Positions 21,500 to 30,411 of a stretch of DNA of 64,000 nt are shown piece after piece. Within the stretch, counting starts at the first letter, position 1, and every line of letters starts with the position of its first letter. The DNA is from Aequorivita capsosiphonis DSM 23843 (GTDB lineage Bacteria > Bacteroidota > Bacteroidia > Flavobacteriales > Flavobacteriaceae). The position numbers were made by a program, and so were the translations under genes. The stretch is from the NCBI RefSeq assembly GCF_000429125.1, contig NZ_AUBG01000007.1, positions 1-64,000 of the forward strand, in the 5' to 3' direction. A model generated the notes under the pieces. The model was given only the letters and a program-made list of their open reading frames with translations. It was not told the DNA's origin and made no database searches.

Positions 21500-24412
21500 T
21501 TACTTCACGATAATTCGTTTAACTCTTCCGTCTTTTTTGTTTCCAACACGAACTAGATAAACGCCTTGCACCACATAACTCATGTCTAATTTGTAATTGT
21601 ATCCATTGCCGTCGTTTTCTAATTTTCTGAACAGTAATCTTTGTCCAAGAGTATTGTAAACACTTAGGTTTAAAGCTCCGGAATAATTAGTGGTTTTTAA
21701 ACTTACATCAAAGTTGTTGTTGTCAAGGCTTAACACGGTCAAGCCATTTTCATCGATGATATTTTCTTCAATACCAATAGTTGAAATCTGTGCAGAATAA
21801 TCTTCGGTTTCGCCAAAGCTTGTTTCTGTACACGCGTTATCTGGTACGGGACCATTCCAATTGGTTTTAGCACGCATTAAGTGCTGTCCGGAGGCCGCTC
21901 CCGATGGAACAACTAAATCTGTGGTTATGGTGAATGTTCCTCCCGTTTGTCCAGGTGCGATTACTATATTATCCACTACGGTTTCATCATTACTGAAAAC
22001 GAAGTCATCGTTAAAATCTATCCAAACTCGAACATACTGATTTCCATATCCAGTGGTCAGTGTGAGGTCGTAGGTAGTGCCTTCTTCCATTCCTGCAACT
22101 AGGTTTGTGAAATCTGCATAACCCTCACAAGCAGACGTATTGTTTATATCTGTTACGCTAAATAATGTTAAACCATCGCCAAAGGAACAGTCCCCGCTGG
22201 GAGTACAATTTTGTTTGTTTATCACTACCGTTGTTGTGTCGTTGGTGGTATCACTATCTCCAGGTAATGAAGTATAGGCACTTAGATTATACGATCCAAA
22301 AGCGGAAAAATCGCCGGTTTGCGTAAATGTGTATGCCATAGATGAATCACCCGCCAATGGACCAGCAACTACTTCGGTAACTATCGTTCCATCTAAATTA
22401 TAGGAAACATCAAAATTTGATTGTGGCTCACCACCAAAGTTGTTAATGGTAACTTTAATAGCTTCCGTAGCCGTAAGATCGGTTCCTGAAACTGGAGCCG
22501 TAATTGCGCTTACACCAATATCATCTGGTTCTAAATAGGTAACTGATTTTGTACGAGAATCGTTTGAAGCATCTTCGTCGCCAGTTAGATCAGTTGCAGC
22601 CGTAATAGAATAGGTTTCGCCGACAGTACCCATATTAGCAGTAGCAGTAAAAGTGTACTGAGCAGTTTCAGCAGATTCAATGGTGCCAGTAAAAGTTTCT
22701 GAAATCAATGTACCACCATCAACTTTAAAAGTTACTGGAAAGTTTGAGGCACTGTTCTGACCATAGTTGAAAACAGTAACAGTTACTGTTTCACTATTTG
22801 AAAGCGTTCCTGTATTTGGCGCATCAATACTCACTATTCCAACATCATCGTTGAAGTTTGGCGCAATTTGAAATACTCCAACTACATTTTTTCTTCCACT
22901 ATTCATGTATTCATTGTTGAACCAAAACTGTTTGTCATTTGAAGGGTCGATATCAATTTTGCTGTAATCTCCATATCTATTGGAAGGAATGTTGCCATTT
23001 CCTGCGGCAATCAATTCTTCTGCAATGGTCATTGTGTTTACTGGATCGTTTGCATAGCGGCCCGTATAATATGAACTTACTCTTTTTGAAGTGGGGTCTG
23101 GAGTGGTTGATCCGGCCATTGCGGTGTATCCCATCCCTATATTACCTTGCCCGTCCATCATCATACTTGCGTGCCAAGCGTGTTTTCCGTCTGGTGCAGT
23201 ATATGTTCCTTCTTGGAAAATGGACCAAGGTTGTCCGTCAGCAGGTTGCCGTAATTCAAACCAACGTACTCCAGCAAGTTCCCCACTAGAAGCATCGGTA
23301 TCAACCACGAAGTTAAATACCGCAGAGTTGTGGCCACTAAATTTTCTGAATTGTGCTTGGTTCATAACAGTAGCCTGAAGTGCATCAATAGCAGCGCCAC
23401 CTCCAGGTTGAGATAGGTTTGAAAAGCTTCCGCCGTCAAATACTGAAATAAATGGGGTGGTAGTCAATTCAACAGGAGAAGAAATGGTAGAGTTTGCTGG
23501 AGTTGTCCAGTCTACATCTACGGTCCAAACTTTTACGTGATCTTCTGAAACGCCTGCCCAAGCATCATCTTGTAAATATATTATTGGCATTCCACCAGCA
23601 GCGGGCAAATTGTTACTGCTTACATTTAAGGCTTGTGGACTGTAAAAACCACTTGTTATTATACCTGGCAAAGGAAAACCTATTACTTGAGCAGTTGCAT
23701 CGCCCAATAGCATTTTTTCTCTTTCCATTGCATAAACCTTATTGGAAGCTGAGGTATTGTCTGTCATATAATATCCATCACTCCAAACAGAAAGTTTTTG
23801 ATAGTCATTAATTTGTGGAATGTTATAAACATACCAGCCGTCATTTAAAGGGTCTGGCCCATCAGATACTGCAATCTGCGCTCCGCTGCCCAAAAAAGTC
23901 ATCACAAATCTATCGGCTGCATTGTCATAGGAAATAGTAAGATCGCAACACCCACCATTTGGAAAAATAGTTGGGTTAGGACTAATCTGAGCCGTTAAAG
24001 GGTTTCCGCTTTTGTCAAAAATTCGGAACCCAGTGTTGAATACTACTACAGCGTGATTGGGACCAACTCCTATTGAAGGGTCGGTAGGCTGTGAGTTTGA
24101 AGCTGCAGCTTCAAAAACAAGGCTTGGGGTTCTTCCGCTAAGAATCTGCTCCATTTTATTGGGATTTCTAACGAAATAATCATCTTCAATCTGCGGATCT
24201 TTTCCGGGGATAATCAAGTTTTTTGAAGCGCGTCCGTCTTGCATAACTTGTTCTTTAACTCGTGCTGGAGCTAAATTGGTCTGGGAGGCTATTGATGGTA
24301 CGTGCACTACGGAGCCTACGGTGCCAACATAAGTAGCGTTGGTTTTTTCCTGTGCTTGCACGTGAAAAAGAAATGCAAAGAAAAGGAAAAATAGCGTAAT
24401 TTTTGTTTTCAT
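21500..24412 (-). CDS. Large secreted protein with CARDB-like and GEVED domains and a T9SS type A signal
   Basis: A 970-aa exported protein. Signal peptide 1-21 (ends VQAQ). Residues about 95-520 form a domain I do not recognise that repeatedly mentions structural motifs of beta-propeller type (DPSIGVGPNHAVVVFN, YDNAADRFVMTFLG, NIGMGYTAMAG). Two CARDB-like repeats follow (about 525-750: DVGIVSIDAPNTGTLS and DIGVSAITAPVSGTDL), then a GEVED domain (about 755-880; VWIDFNDDFVFSNDE and the end FGETEDYSAQI). The last 80 residues are a type A sorting domain (SVYNTLGQRLL and the basic end RVKRIIVK) directing secretion through T9SS and anchoring at the cell surface. Function unknown; adhesion or surface hydrolysis is possible. 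Confidence 0.85.
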   Translation of the reverse strand: MKTKITLFFLFFAFLFHVQAQEKTNATYVGTVGSVVHVPSIASQTNLAPARVKEQVMQDGRASKNLIIPGKDPQIEDDYFVRNPNKMEQILSGRTPSLVFEAAASNSQPTDPSIGVGPNHAVVVFNTGFRIFDKSGNPLTAQISPNPTIFPNGGCCDLTISYDNAADRFVMTFLGSGAQIAVSDGPDPLNDGWYVYNIPQINDYQKLSVWSDGYYMTDNTSASNKVYAMEREKMLLGDATAQVIGFPLPGIITSGFYSPQALNVSSNNLPAAGGMPIIYLQDDAWAGVSEDHVKVWTVDVDWTTPANSTISSPVELTTTPFISVFDGGSFSNLSQPGGGAAIDALQATVMNQAQFRKFSGHNSAVFNFVVDTDASSGELAGVRWFELRQPADGQPWSIFQEGTYTAPDGKHAWHASMMMDGQGNIGMGYTAMAGSTTPDPTSKRVSSYYTGRYANDPVNTMTIAEELIAAGNGNIPSNRYGDYSKIDIDPSNDKQFWFNNEYMNSGRKNVVGVFQIAPNFNDDVGIVSIDAPNTGTLSNSETVTVTVFNYGQNSASNFPVTFKVDGGTLISETFTGTIESAETAQYTFTATANMGTVGETYSITAATDLTGDEDASNDSRTKSVTYLEPDDIGVSAITAPVSGTDLTATEAIKVTINNFGGEPQSNFDVSYNLDGTIVTEVVAGPLAGDSSMAYTFTQTGDFSAFGSYNLSAYTSLPGDSDTTNDTTTVVINKQNCTPSGDCSFGDGLTLFSVTDINNTSACEGYADFTNLVAGMEEGTTYDLTLTTGYGNQYVRVWIDFNDDFVFSNDETVVDNIVIAPGQTGGTFTITTDLVVPSGAASGQHLMRAKTNWNGPVPDNACTETSFGETEDYSAQISTIGIEENIIDENGLTVLSLDNNNFDVSLKTTNYSGALNLSVYNTLGQRLLFRKLENDGNGYNYKLDMSYVVQGVYLVRVGNKKDGRVKRIIVK

Positions 24413-24477
24413 AAGTTGGGTTTATGTTCAGGTTTAAGAATTAGAAGACCCTAAGGTACAGAAAAATATTAAAACAG

Positions 24478-24511
24478 AAACGGGATTGATTAAATTAAAC
24501 CAATCCCGTTT
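24478..24511 (-). terminator. Terminator of the aminotransferase gene
   Basis: Perfect 11-bp stem AAACGGGATTG/CAATCCCGTTT with an A/T-rich 12-nt loop, 26 bp past the stop at 24537, with a T-rich flank on the minus strand. Confidence 0.8.
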
Positions 24512-24536
24512 TATATGTAAACTAATAATTATTTTT

Positions 24537-25724
24537 CTAGGCTACGGCTTCCTTAATACGTTTTATAGCCTCTTTAATGTCTGTTTCCGAAGCAGCATAA
24601 GAAAGACGAATACAGTTAGGATCGCCAAAAGCTTCACCTGTTACTGTTGCAACTTTTGCTTCTTCCAAAAGATATAAGGATAAGTCTGATGCTGTGTTTA
24701 TATTTTTTCCGCGCAAAGTTTTTCCGAAGAAATAAGAGATATCCGGAAATACATAAAAGGCACCTTCGGGCTGATTGGTTTTAAAACCTTCAATTTCCGA
24801 AAGTAAGCCTAATATGAGCTTTCTTCTTTCCTTAAAGGCATCAACCATAAATTTAATTTTGCTCGGTGGATTTTCTAAAGCGGTAATAGCAGCTCTTTGG
24901 GCGATACAGTTTGCACCACTGGTTACTTGACCTTGCATTTTGTTGCAGGCGCGAGCGATCCATTCTGGGCCACCAATATAACCAATTCGCCAGCCAGTCA
25001 TAGAAAAGGCTTTGGAAACGCCGTTTACCACTACGGTGCGGTCATACATGTCTTCAAATTCAGCCATAGAAGCGTGACCGCCACTAAAGTTGATATGTTC
25101 GTAAATTTCGTCGCTAATAACAATGATATCTGGATATTTCACCAAGACATCTGCTAACTTCCGAAGTTCTTTTTTACTATATACAGAACCACTGGGGTTA
25201 CAAGGGGAACTGTAAATAATCATTTTTGTTTTTGGTGCGATTGCCGCTTCTAGAGATTCAGCGGTAATTTTAAAATCGGTTTCAATAGAAGTTGGAATCT
25301 CCATGGGAACGCCACCAGCCACCTTACATTGATCTGCATAGCTCACCCAATATGGAGCAGGTAGCAAAACTTCATCACCTTCATTTAAAAGCACCATTGT
25401 TAAGTTGGCTAAAGATTGCTTGGCACCTGTTGAAACAACAACTTGTGAAGGTTTATACTCCAGGTTATTGTCTCTTTTGAATTTGGTGATTATCGCATTT
25501 TTAAGATCGCCATACCCGTCTACTGGGGTGTAAGAGTGATAATTATCCTCTATTGCCTGAATTGCGGCATCTTTAATATATTGTGGAACTGGAAAATCTG
25601 GTTCTCCTAAGCTGAGGCCAATGATGTCTATTCCTTGATCCTTTAATTCTCTTGTTTTGGCAGCCATCGCCAAAGTGGCCGAGGTTGCCATCTCGTTCAC
25701 TCGTTTTGAAAGTCTCTTGTCCAT
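24537..25724 (-). CDS. aspC: Class I pyridoxal-phosphate aminotransferase (aspartate aminotransferase type)
   Basis: A 395-aa cytosolic enzyme that exchanges amino groups between aspartate and 2-oxoglutarate. Fold type I features: SLGEPDFPVP near the N-terminus, YTPVDGYGDLKNAI, the cofactor-binding STGAKQSLANL, SPCNPSGSVYS, ISDEIYEHI, the PLP lysine in NGVSKAFSMTGWRIGYIGG and the substrate arginine in CIRLSYAAS. It closely resembles the Thermus-type (AspC/AAT 1-gamma) group, which can also accept prephenate or other acids, so the exact specificity is not certain. It lies 5 bp downstream of the desaturase gene and is likely co-transcribed with it. Confidence 0.93.
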   Translation of the reverse strand: MDKRLSKRVNEMATSATLAMAAKTRELKDQGIDIIGLSLGEPDFPVPQYIKDAAIQAIEDNYHSYTPVDGYGDLKNAIITKFKRDNNLEYKPSQVVVSTGAKQSLANLTMVLLNEGDEVLLPAPYWVSYADQCKVAGGVPMEIPTSIETDFKITAESLEAAIAPKTKMIIYSSPCNPSGSVYSKKELRKLADVLVKYPDIIVISDEIYEHINFSGGHASMAEFEDMYDRTVVVNGVSKAFSMTGWRIGYIGGPEWIARACNKMQGQVTSGANCIAQRAAITALENPPSKIKFMVDAFKERRKLILGLLSEIEGFKTNQPEGAFYVFPDISYFFGKTLRGKNINTASDLSLYLLEEAKVATVTGEAFGDPNCIRLSYAASETDIKEAIKRIKEAVA

Positions 25725-25729
25725 AATGA

Positions 25730-26830
25730 TTATAAGGGTACTGCAGGTTTTAAGCCCATTTCCTTTAAATGACGGAAATGTGCCAAAATTGCCTTGCGCG
25801 TAGTTTCGTATTCTTTGTAAGGTAAATTAAATTCTGTAGTTGTGCTCTTTAGTATTTTCGAAATATTTTTATAATGAATATGACTGATATTTGGGAAAAT
25901 ATGATGTTCCACTTGATGGTTTAGGCCACCTGTGTACCAGTTTACAATTTTGTTGTTGGTAGCAAAGTTTACCGTAGTAAATAATTGGTGAATTGCCCAG
26001 GTGTTTTTCATCGTTCCAGTTTCATCTGGAAGCATAATCTCAGTACCTTCTACCACGTGTGCCAGTTGGAACACTACACTTAAAATAAGGCCTGCAACAT
26101 AATGCATGATAAAGAAACCTATTAGTATTTTCCACCATACAATATTGAAAAACAGAATGGGTATTAAAATCCATAAGGTCAAGTAGATGACCTTTGTGAC
26201 AATCAAAATACTCCATTGCTTAAATGGATTTGGAAATTTACCGTAGGAAAGCTTGCGCTTTAAATATCTTTTAGTTTGAAGAAAATCGGTGGTAAGAACC
26301 CAGTTGAAGGTTAATAGTCCATAAAATAAAAAACTGTAATAATGCTGAAATTTATGGAATCTGTGCCATTTTGAATGTTTTGAAAAACGTAGGATTCTCC
26401 CCGCTTCTAAATCTTCATCGTGGCCATGGATATTAGTATAAGTGTGGTGTAACACGTTGTGCTGCACTTGCCAGTTGTAAACGTTTCCGGCAAGAATATA
26501 CATACTGCTTCCCATCACCTTGTTTATCCATTTTTTTGAAGAATAGGCTCCGTGATTTGCATCGTGCATCACGTTCATCCCCACGCCGGCCATTCCTACA
26601 CCCATTACAATGGTAAGTAGCAATTGTGCCCACCACGGAAAATTTAATGTCAACATTAAAAAATAGGGGGTAAGATATATGGAAAACATGATTACTGTTT
26701 TAAGGTGTAGCTTCCAATTTCCCGTTTTGGCAACATTATTTTCCTTAAAGTAATCGTTAACGCGCTTGTTTAGCGTCCTAAAGAACTTTGCGCTATCAAC
26801 TCTAGAAAATGCTAAATTTGTATATGTCAA
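25730..26830 (-). CDS. Membrane fatty acid (acyl-lipid or acyl-CoA) desaturase
   Basis: A 366-aa di-iron desaturase that introduces double bonds into membrane fatty acids. The three histidine boxes are present: HDANHGAY (HxxxH), HNVLHHTYTN (HxxHH) and NHQVEHHIFP (QxxHH), separated by four hydrophobic segments (for example VIMFSIYLTPYFLML and LLLTIVMGVGMAGVGM). The glutamine in the third box is typical of front-end or acyl-lipid types. Regiospecificity cannot be read. Expression is probably driven from the -7 box at 26924-26931, divergent from rsmG. Confidence 0.93.
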   Translation of the reverse strand: MTYTNLAFSRVDSAKFFRTLNKRVNDYFKENNVAKTGNWKLHLKTVIMFSIYLTPYFLMLTLNFPWWAQLLLTIVMGVGMAGVGMNVMHDANHGAYSSKKWINKVMGSSMYILAGNVYNWQVQHNVLHHTYTNIHGHDEDLEAGRILRFSKHSKWHRFHKFQHYYSFLFYGLLTFNWVLTTDFLQTKRYLKRKLSYGKFPNPFKQWSILIVTKVIYLTLWILIPILFFNIVWWKILIGFFIMHYVAGLILSVVFQLAHVVEGTEIMLPDETGTMKNTWAIHQLFTTVNFATNNKIVNWYTGGLNHQVEHHIFPNISHIHYKNISKILKSTTTEFNLPYKEYETTRKAILAHFRHLKEMGLKPAVPL

Positions 26831-26923
26831 CTTTATTTTTATTTAACTGAAGGTTTTTACTCACCAACGTACAAAAATAGTTATCTTTTTCGGAAAACTC
26901 TCCGTGCAAAATCACAATTTTCG

Positions 26924-26931
26924 CAAAGATA
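26924..26931 (-). promoter_or_regulatory. -7 box of the desaturase promoter
   Basis: Minus strand TATCTTTG, exact TAnnTTTG, 94 bp before the desaturase start. It lies 3 bp from the plus-strand -7 box of rsmG, so the two promoters must compete or exclude each other. Confidence 0.65.
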
Positions 26932-26934
26932 ACA

Positions 26935-26942
26935 TACTTTTG
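26935..26942 (+). promoter_or_regulatory. -7 box of the rsmG promoter
   Basis: TACTTTTG, exact TAnnTTTG, 17 bp before the rsmG ATG at 26959, giving a very short 5' leader of about ten bases. Confidence 0.65.
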
Positions 26943-26958
26943 CAGTTCAAATATTATT

Positions 26959-27588
26959 ATGGAACTGATATTAAAGTATTTCCCTCAACTCACTGATAAT
27001 CAAAAAGATCAATTTCAGCTATTACAAAATCTGTATGAAGACTGGAATTTAAAAATAAACGTGGTTTCCCGAAAGGATATCGAGGAGCTGTATCTTCGGC
27101 ATGTGCTACATTCTCTAGGAATCGCGAAAATCCAGCCCTTACTTTCAGGTTCAAAAATTTTAGACGTAGGAACTGGTGGAGGATTTCCTGGCATTCCATT
27201 GGCGATTCTTTATCCGGAAGTATCGTTCCATCTTGTTGATAGTATTGGAAAAAAAATAAAAGTAGTAGATGAGGTAGTTGCAGGCTTAGAACTCAAAAAT
27301 GTTAAAACCATCTATGATCGTGTTGAAAATGTTTCTGGAAAATATGATTTTATAGTAAGCAGGGCAGTAGCGCAAATGGAAACTTTTACACATTGGGTTG
27401 CGGGTAAAATCGCCAAAAAGAGTCTTCACGAGCGCAAGAATGGGATTCTTTATTTAAAAGGAGGCGATTTGGCCGAGGAACTTAAATCCTTTCCCAAAGC
27501 GACGGTTTATTCGTTAAGCGATTTTTTTGAGGAAGATTTTTTTGAAACCAAAAGCCTTGTGCATTTACCGTTGAAATTCAAGGTTTAG
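26959..27588 (+). CDS. rsmG: 16S rRNA (guanine-527-N7) methyltransferase
   Basis: A 209-aa GidB/RsmG methyltransferase that methylates G527 of 16S rRNA; loss gives low-level streptomycin resistance in other bacteria. Motifs: NVVSRKDIEELYLRHVLHSL, SAM motif I ILDVGTGGGFPGIPLAI, HLVDSIGKKIKVVDEV, YDRVENVSGKYDFIVSRAVA, and NGILYLKGGD. Length is normal. It is a single gene with its own promoter; repeats follow its stop. Confidence 0.96.
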   Translation: MELILKYFPQLTDNQKDQFQLLQNLYEDWNLKINVVSRKDIEELYLRHVLHSLGIAKIQPLLSGSKILDVGTGGGFPGIPLAILYPEVSFHLVDSIGKKIKVVDEVVAGLELKNVKTIYDRVENVSGKYDFIVSRAVAQMETFTHWVAGKIAKKSLHERKNGILYLKGGDLAEELKSFPKATVYSLSDFFEEDFFETKSLVHLPLKFKV

Positions 27589-27594
27589 AGTTTC

Positions 27595-27746
27595 AGGTTC
27601 CACGTTCCACGTTTCAGGTTGCAAGTTGACGGATTCAACCGTTTTTTATTTTGATTGAATCGCTATATTGTTGTTAGGTTTTTTTATTTTAATTACCAAC
27701 TGACCACTGACCACTGACCACTGACCACTGACCACTGACTACTGAC
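27595..27746. repeat. Low-complexity tract with a 7-bp tandem repeat (ACTGACC)n
   Basis: Seven tandem units of ACTGACC (last ones altered to ACTGACT) run from about 27699 to 27746, preceded by GTTCCACGTTCCACGTTTCAGGTT near 27597-27620. The Nudix stop codon (27739-27741) lies inside the repeat, so changes in unit number could alter the protein end. No gene seen otherwise. Confidence 0.75.
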
Positions 27747-28311
27747 TTTCCAAAAGATACCATTGCAGGGCAAGAATCGTTTTGGCATCCTTTAATTCTA
27801 GAATTTTTGAAGCAATTTCGGCAATAGGGAGTTTAACCAATTGAATATCTTCTTTTTCGTCATCAACGCCGCCTCCTTTTTCTGTTTTGTCTTTTTGTGA
27901 AACTTCAGAAAAGAATAAAAACATCCTTTCAGTGCCCGCTCCAGGTGATGCATAAAACGTGCTAATGTGTTCGGGCTTATCTATTTTATAGCCCAATTCC
28001 TCCATCGTTTCACGAATAACACAATCTTTTGGGTCTTCATTTTTTTCCAAGGAACCAGCGGGGATTTCCAATAGCCAGCCGTCGTTATTCTTACAGCTTG
28101 GATAGCGGAATTGATTGGTTAATAATACGCTTTGCGTTTCTTTTTCAACCAAGAGAATTGCAACCGAGTCTCCTCGTTCAAAAGCGAGTCTTTTCGCGGT
28201 TATTTTATTTCCATCAAAAGTATCAAAGGTTACTTCTGCTTGAATCATTTTATAGTGGTCGTTGAAAACCGCTTTTTCGTTAGCAATAGAATATTTCATA
28301 ATAGTTAGCAT
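27739..28311 (-). CDS. Nudix hydrolase (ADP-ribose / GDP-mannose pyrophosphatase type)
   Basis: A 190-aa Nudix hydrolase that cleaves a nucleoside diphosphate linked to another group. The Nudix box GSLEKNEDPKDCVIRETMEELGY (split: GSLEKNE, then RETMEELGY) has the conserved Gly, Arg, Glu and metal-binding Glu pair. An N-terminal dimerisation domain and ASPGAGTERMFLFF, with EDIQLVKLPIAEI after it, resemble the NudF/NudK group. Start ATG at 28311; MKYSIAN four codons later is an equally good start. The last codons lie in the tandem repeat. Substrate unproven. Confidence 0.9.
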   Translation of the reverse strand: MLTIMKYSIANEKAVFNDHYKMIQAEVTFDTFDGNKITAKRLAFERGDSVAILLVEKETQSVLLTNQFRYPSCKNNDGWLLEIPAGSLEKNEDPKDCVIRETMEELGYKIDKPEHISTFYASPGAGTERMFLFFSEVSQKDKTEKGGGVDDEKEDIQLVKLPIAEIASKILELKDAKTILALQWYLLESQ

Positions 28312-28367
28312 GTTTATAAGCGAGAAACCCTTCCAGTGTTAAAAAAAACTGCAAGGGTTAAGATATA

Positions 28368-28394
28368 AAAAACCCCGATCAAGTCGGGGTTTTT
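28368..28394 (-). terminator. Terminator of the first Omp28-like gene
   Basis: Perfect 11-bp stem AAAAACCCCGA/TCGGGGTTTTT with loop TCAAG, 22 bp past the stop at 28416. Confidence 0.9.
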
Positions 28395-28415
28395 CAGAAT
28401 AATTAAGAATTTATA

Positions 28416-30086
28416 TTACTTAGAAACTAAAAATCTTTTAGTTGTAATCGTATTGTCTTTGGAAATTTTCATAAAGTAGGTTCCAGTTTGAAGTTTTGCA
28501 ACGTCAATCTGCTGATCCATAGAAATGGTATCCATAGCGAAGATCATTTTTCCAAGTAGATCAAACACCTGAATGTTTGCGCCTTCAGCATTTTTCAAAT
28601 TAACTGTTGAAGTTGCTGGGTTTGGATATAGGCTAATGTTGTCAAGTTGACTCTGGTTAAGACCTAGAACGCCATTACTTGAGAATGGAGATTTTTCTCC
28701 ATTGCCATAATTACCATTGGTATAGTATAATTCAGTTCCAGCACTATCTGTAAGTGTTATTGAACCACCTCCATTGCTAGCAGTATCTAAAATACGGAAT
28801 TCATAACAGTCTTCTGGAAGTGAAAATGTTTCGTTAATTGTTTGTGGAGCGCCGTTTGGATAAGGACCTCCTCGGTAAAGGGAAGTGCCGTCAGAGGCAT
28901 AAACGTACCATCTAACATCACTACCGCGGTTGTCAACGTTCAACTCCATATAAACTGTACCAGTTCCTGCTGGCGCTTGGTCAAAGCTTGTTGATGCGCT
29001 GTTGTTTGCGTTGTTGTCATCACCAGGAAGGTTTACTTCAACGGAATTAGTAGCTTGGTGGGTGAAAGAAGTTTCAGGAAGCTCGATGGTTTCACTGTGA
29101 AGAGACAGTATTTCACCAGTCCAATTGTAGGTATTTGAATCGCCATTAATGATATATTCAATAGCCAATGCAGTTATTGGGTCTTGCCCTAAGTTTTCAA
29201 CCTTAATTTCTACTGCAACGTCTTCATCACAAGTGGCAGGAATGTCAGTTATAGATCTTATGCTAGCGTCATTTGCATTGGTAAGGCCTGTGTAAGCAGG
29301 GAATGCTCTATTACCACTAGGCAGTTCTTGATGTGTATTAGCGATGAATGCCACAACTTCCATATCGGCAAGTTCCGTTGGTACTCCGTTGTAGTCCGCT
29401 GGAATTGGATAAGTGTAAGTTCGATCTACAAATGTTCCAGATGTAGTTGTAGCGATTTCTTCACCCCATTGGCCAGTAATCATTTCTACCAAACGGTGCA
29501 TGTGATTATATTGATTACCGGCACCACCACCTGTTTGTGGTCCTTTGGTGTTGTTTTGAATCAAAACCACATTTAATAAATTGGTAGCTTCAGGACTATT
29601 ACTTGTGTAATATCCCTCTACGTGTACAGTAAGTATTTTTGTGTTTACGTCGATGCTTGCTTCAACACCAACGTTTACATTTGATGCATTAGCCATAGTT
29701 TGATTAGCACGTGATGTCCACTGCCCTCTATCTAGAATAGTATTGCCACCAACAAACACGTGACGGTTTATGGTACCTGATGGGTATCCTTGTAACCCAG
29801 TTTGGGCTACAATGGCAGCTCCATAAGGAGTTCTGAAATCTGGTTCGCCATTGCCAGGAACGGCATAACCCCCCACATGAATATTAATTAAAGAAACTCT
29901 ATCTGGGTTAGCATCTTGGATCGATTTCGCAATAGCATGACCATCTGGGCAATATACACAATGAATTCCTGTGAATTCTTCAAGGATAACGTTTTGATTT
30001 TCCGGGGAAGTTGAGACTATTGTTTGCCCATAAGAAGCAAAAGCAAAGAGCGCAACAACCAAGCTAAGGGGTAGTTTTTTAAACAT
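28416..30086 (-). CDS. Omp28-related secreted protein with T9SS type A signal (paralogue 1)
   Basis: A 556-aa exported protein. Signal peptide 1-20; then an Omp28-like thioredoxin-fold domain (about 25-280) starting VILEEFTGIHCVYCPDGH, where CVYC is a CxxC redox site, followed by SLINIHVGGYAVPGNGEPDFRTPYG. A CARDB-like segment follows (about 290-370, NANNSAST), then a jelly-roll-like region and a type A sorting domain (SLYPNPATSTVNL, then TITTKRFLVSK). It should be exported by T9SS. It is a tandem paralogue of the protein at 30412-32103, with the same domain order, most conserved around the CxxC site. Confidence 0.88.
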   Translation of the reverse strand: MFKKLPLSLVVALFAFASYGQTIVSTSPENQNVILEEFTGIHCVYCPDGHAIAKSIQDANPDRVSLINIHVGGYAVPGNGEPDFRTPYGAAIVAQTGLQGYPSGTINRHVFVGGNTILDRGQWTSRANQTMANASNVNVGVEASIDVNTKILTVHVEGYYTSNSPEATNLLNVVLIQNNTKGPQTGGGAGNQYNHMHRLVEMITGQWGEEIATTTSGTFVDRTYTYPIPADYNGVPTELADMEVVAFIANTHQELPSGNRAFPAYTGLTNANDASIRSITDIPATCDEDVAVEIKVENLGQDPITALAIEYIINGDSNTYNWTGEILSLHSETIELPETSFTHQATNSVEVNLPGDDNNANNSASTSFDQAPAGTGTVYMELNVDNRGSDVRWYVYASDGTSLYRGGPYPNGAPQTINETFSLPEDCYEFRILDTASNGGGSITLTDSAGTELYYTNGNYGNGEKSPFSSNGVLGLNQSQLDNISLYPNPATSTVNLKNAEGANIQVFDLLGKMIFAMDTISMDQQIDVAKLQTGTYFMKISKDNTITTKRFLVSK

Positions 30087-30411
30087 AATTTTGTATTTTA
30101 GTTTGTTGTAATAATTAATAGTAGTTACAAATGTACTTTTTTATAATTTATTATAACAAGGTCATTACCAGTTTTTAAGATTAATAATGTTAAAATTATA
30201 AGGATTTTTTATTCTAATAAAAGATCTCTTTTTTCAAAATATTTTTTTTTAAATTTTATATAAGATAATGTGTGTCAGTATTTTAAACGCTGTAAAAAGT
30301 GTTTTTCGATATTTTGATAACTAGCTATAAAAAAAACCTTCCAATATTTTGAGAATTGGAAGGGTTTGATAATAATTCGATCTTTATGTTTTAAAACAAT
30401 AATATCTTTCC
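30087..30411. other. Intergenic region between the Omp28-like paralogues, with terminator
   Basis: No gene seen. At 30334-30367 a stem AAACCTTCCAAT/ATTGGAAGGGTTT with one bulged G is the likely terminator of the upstream paralogue. The remainder is A/T-rich and must hold the promoter of the downstream gene, for which no exact TAnnTTTG box was found. Confidence 0.5.

Noticed and set aside
23494..23811. Plus-strand frame inside the 970-aa T9SS gene
   Set aside because: Antisense of a well-supported gene; no conserved features.
27699..27746. CRISPR-like repeat
   Set aside because: Units are only 7 bp and contiguous with no spacers; it is a simple tandem repeat.
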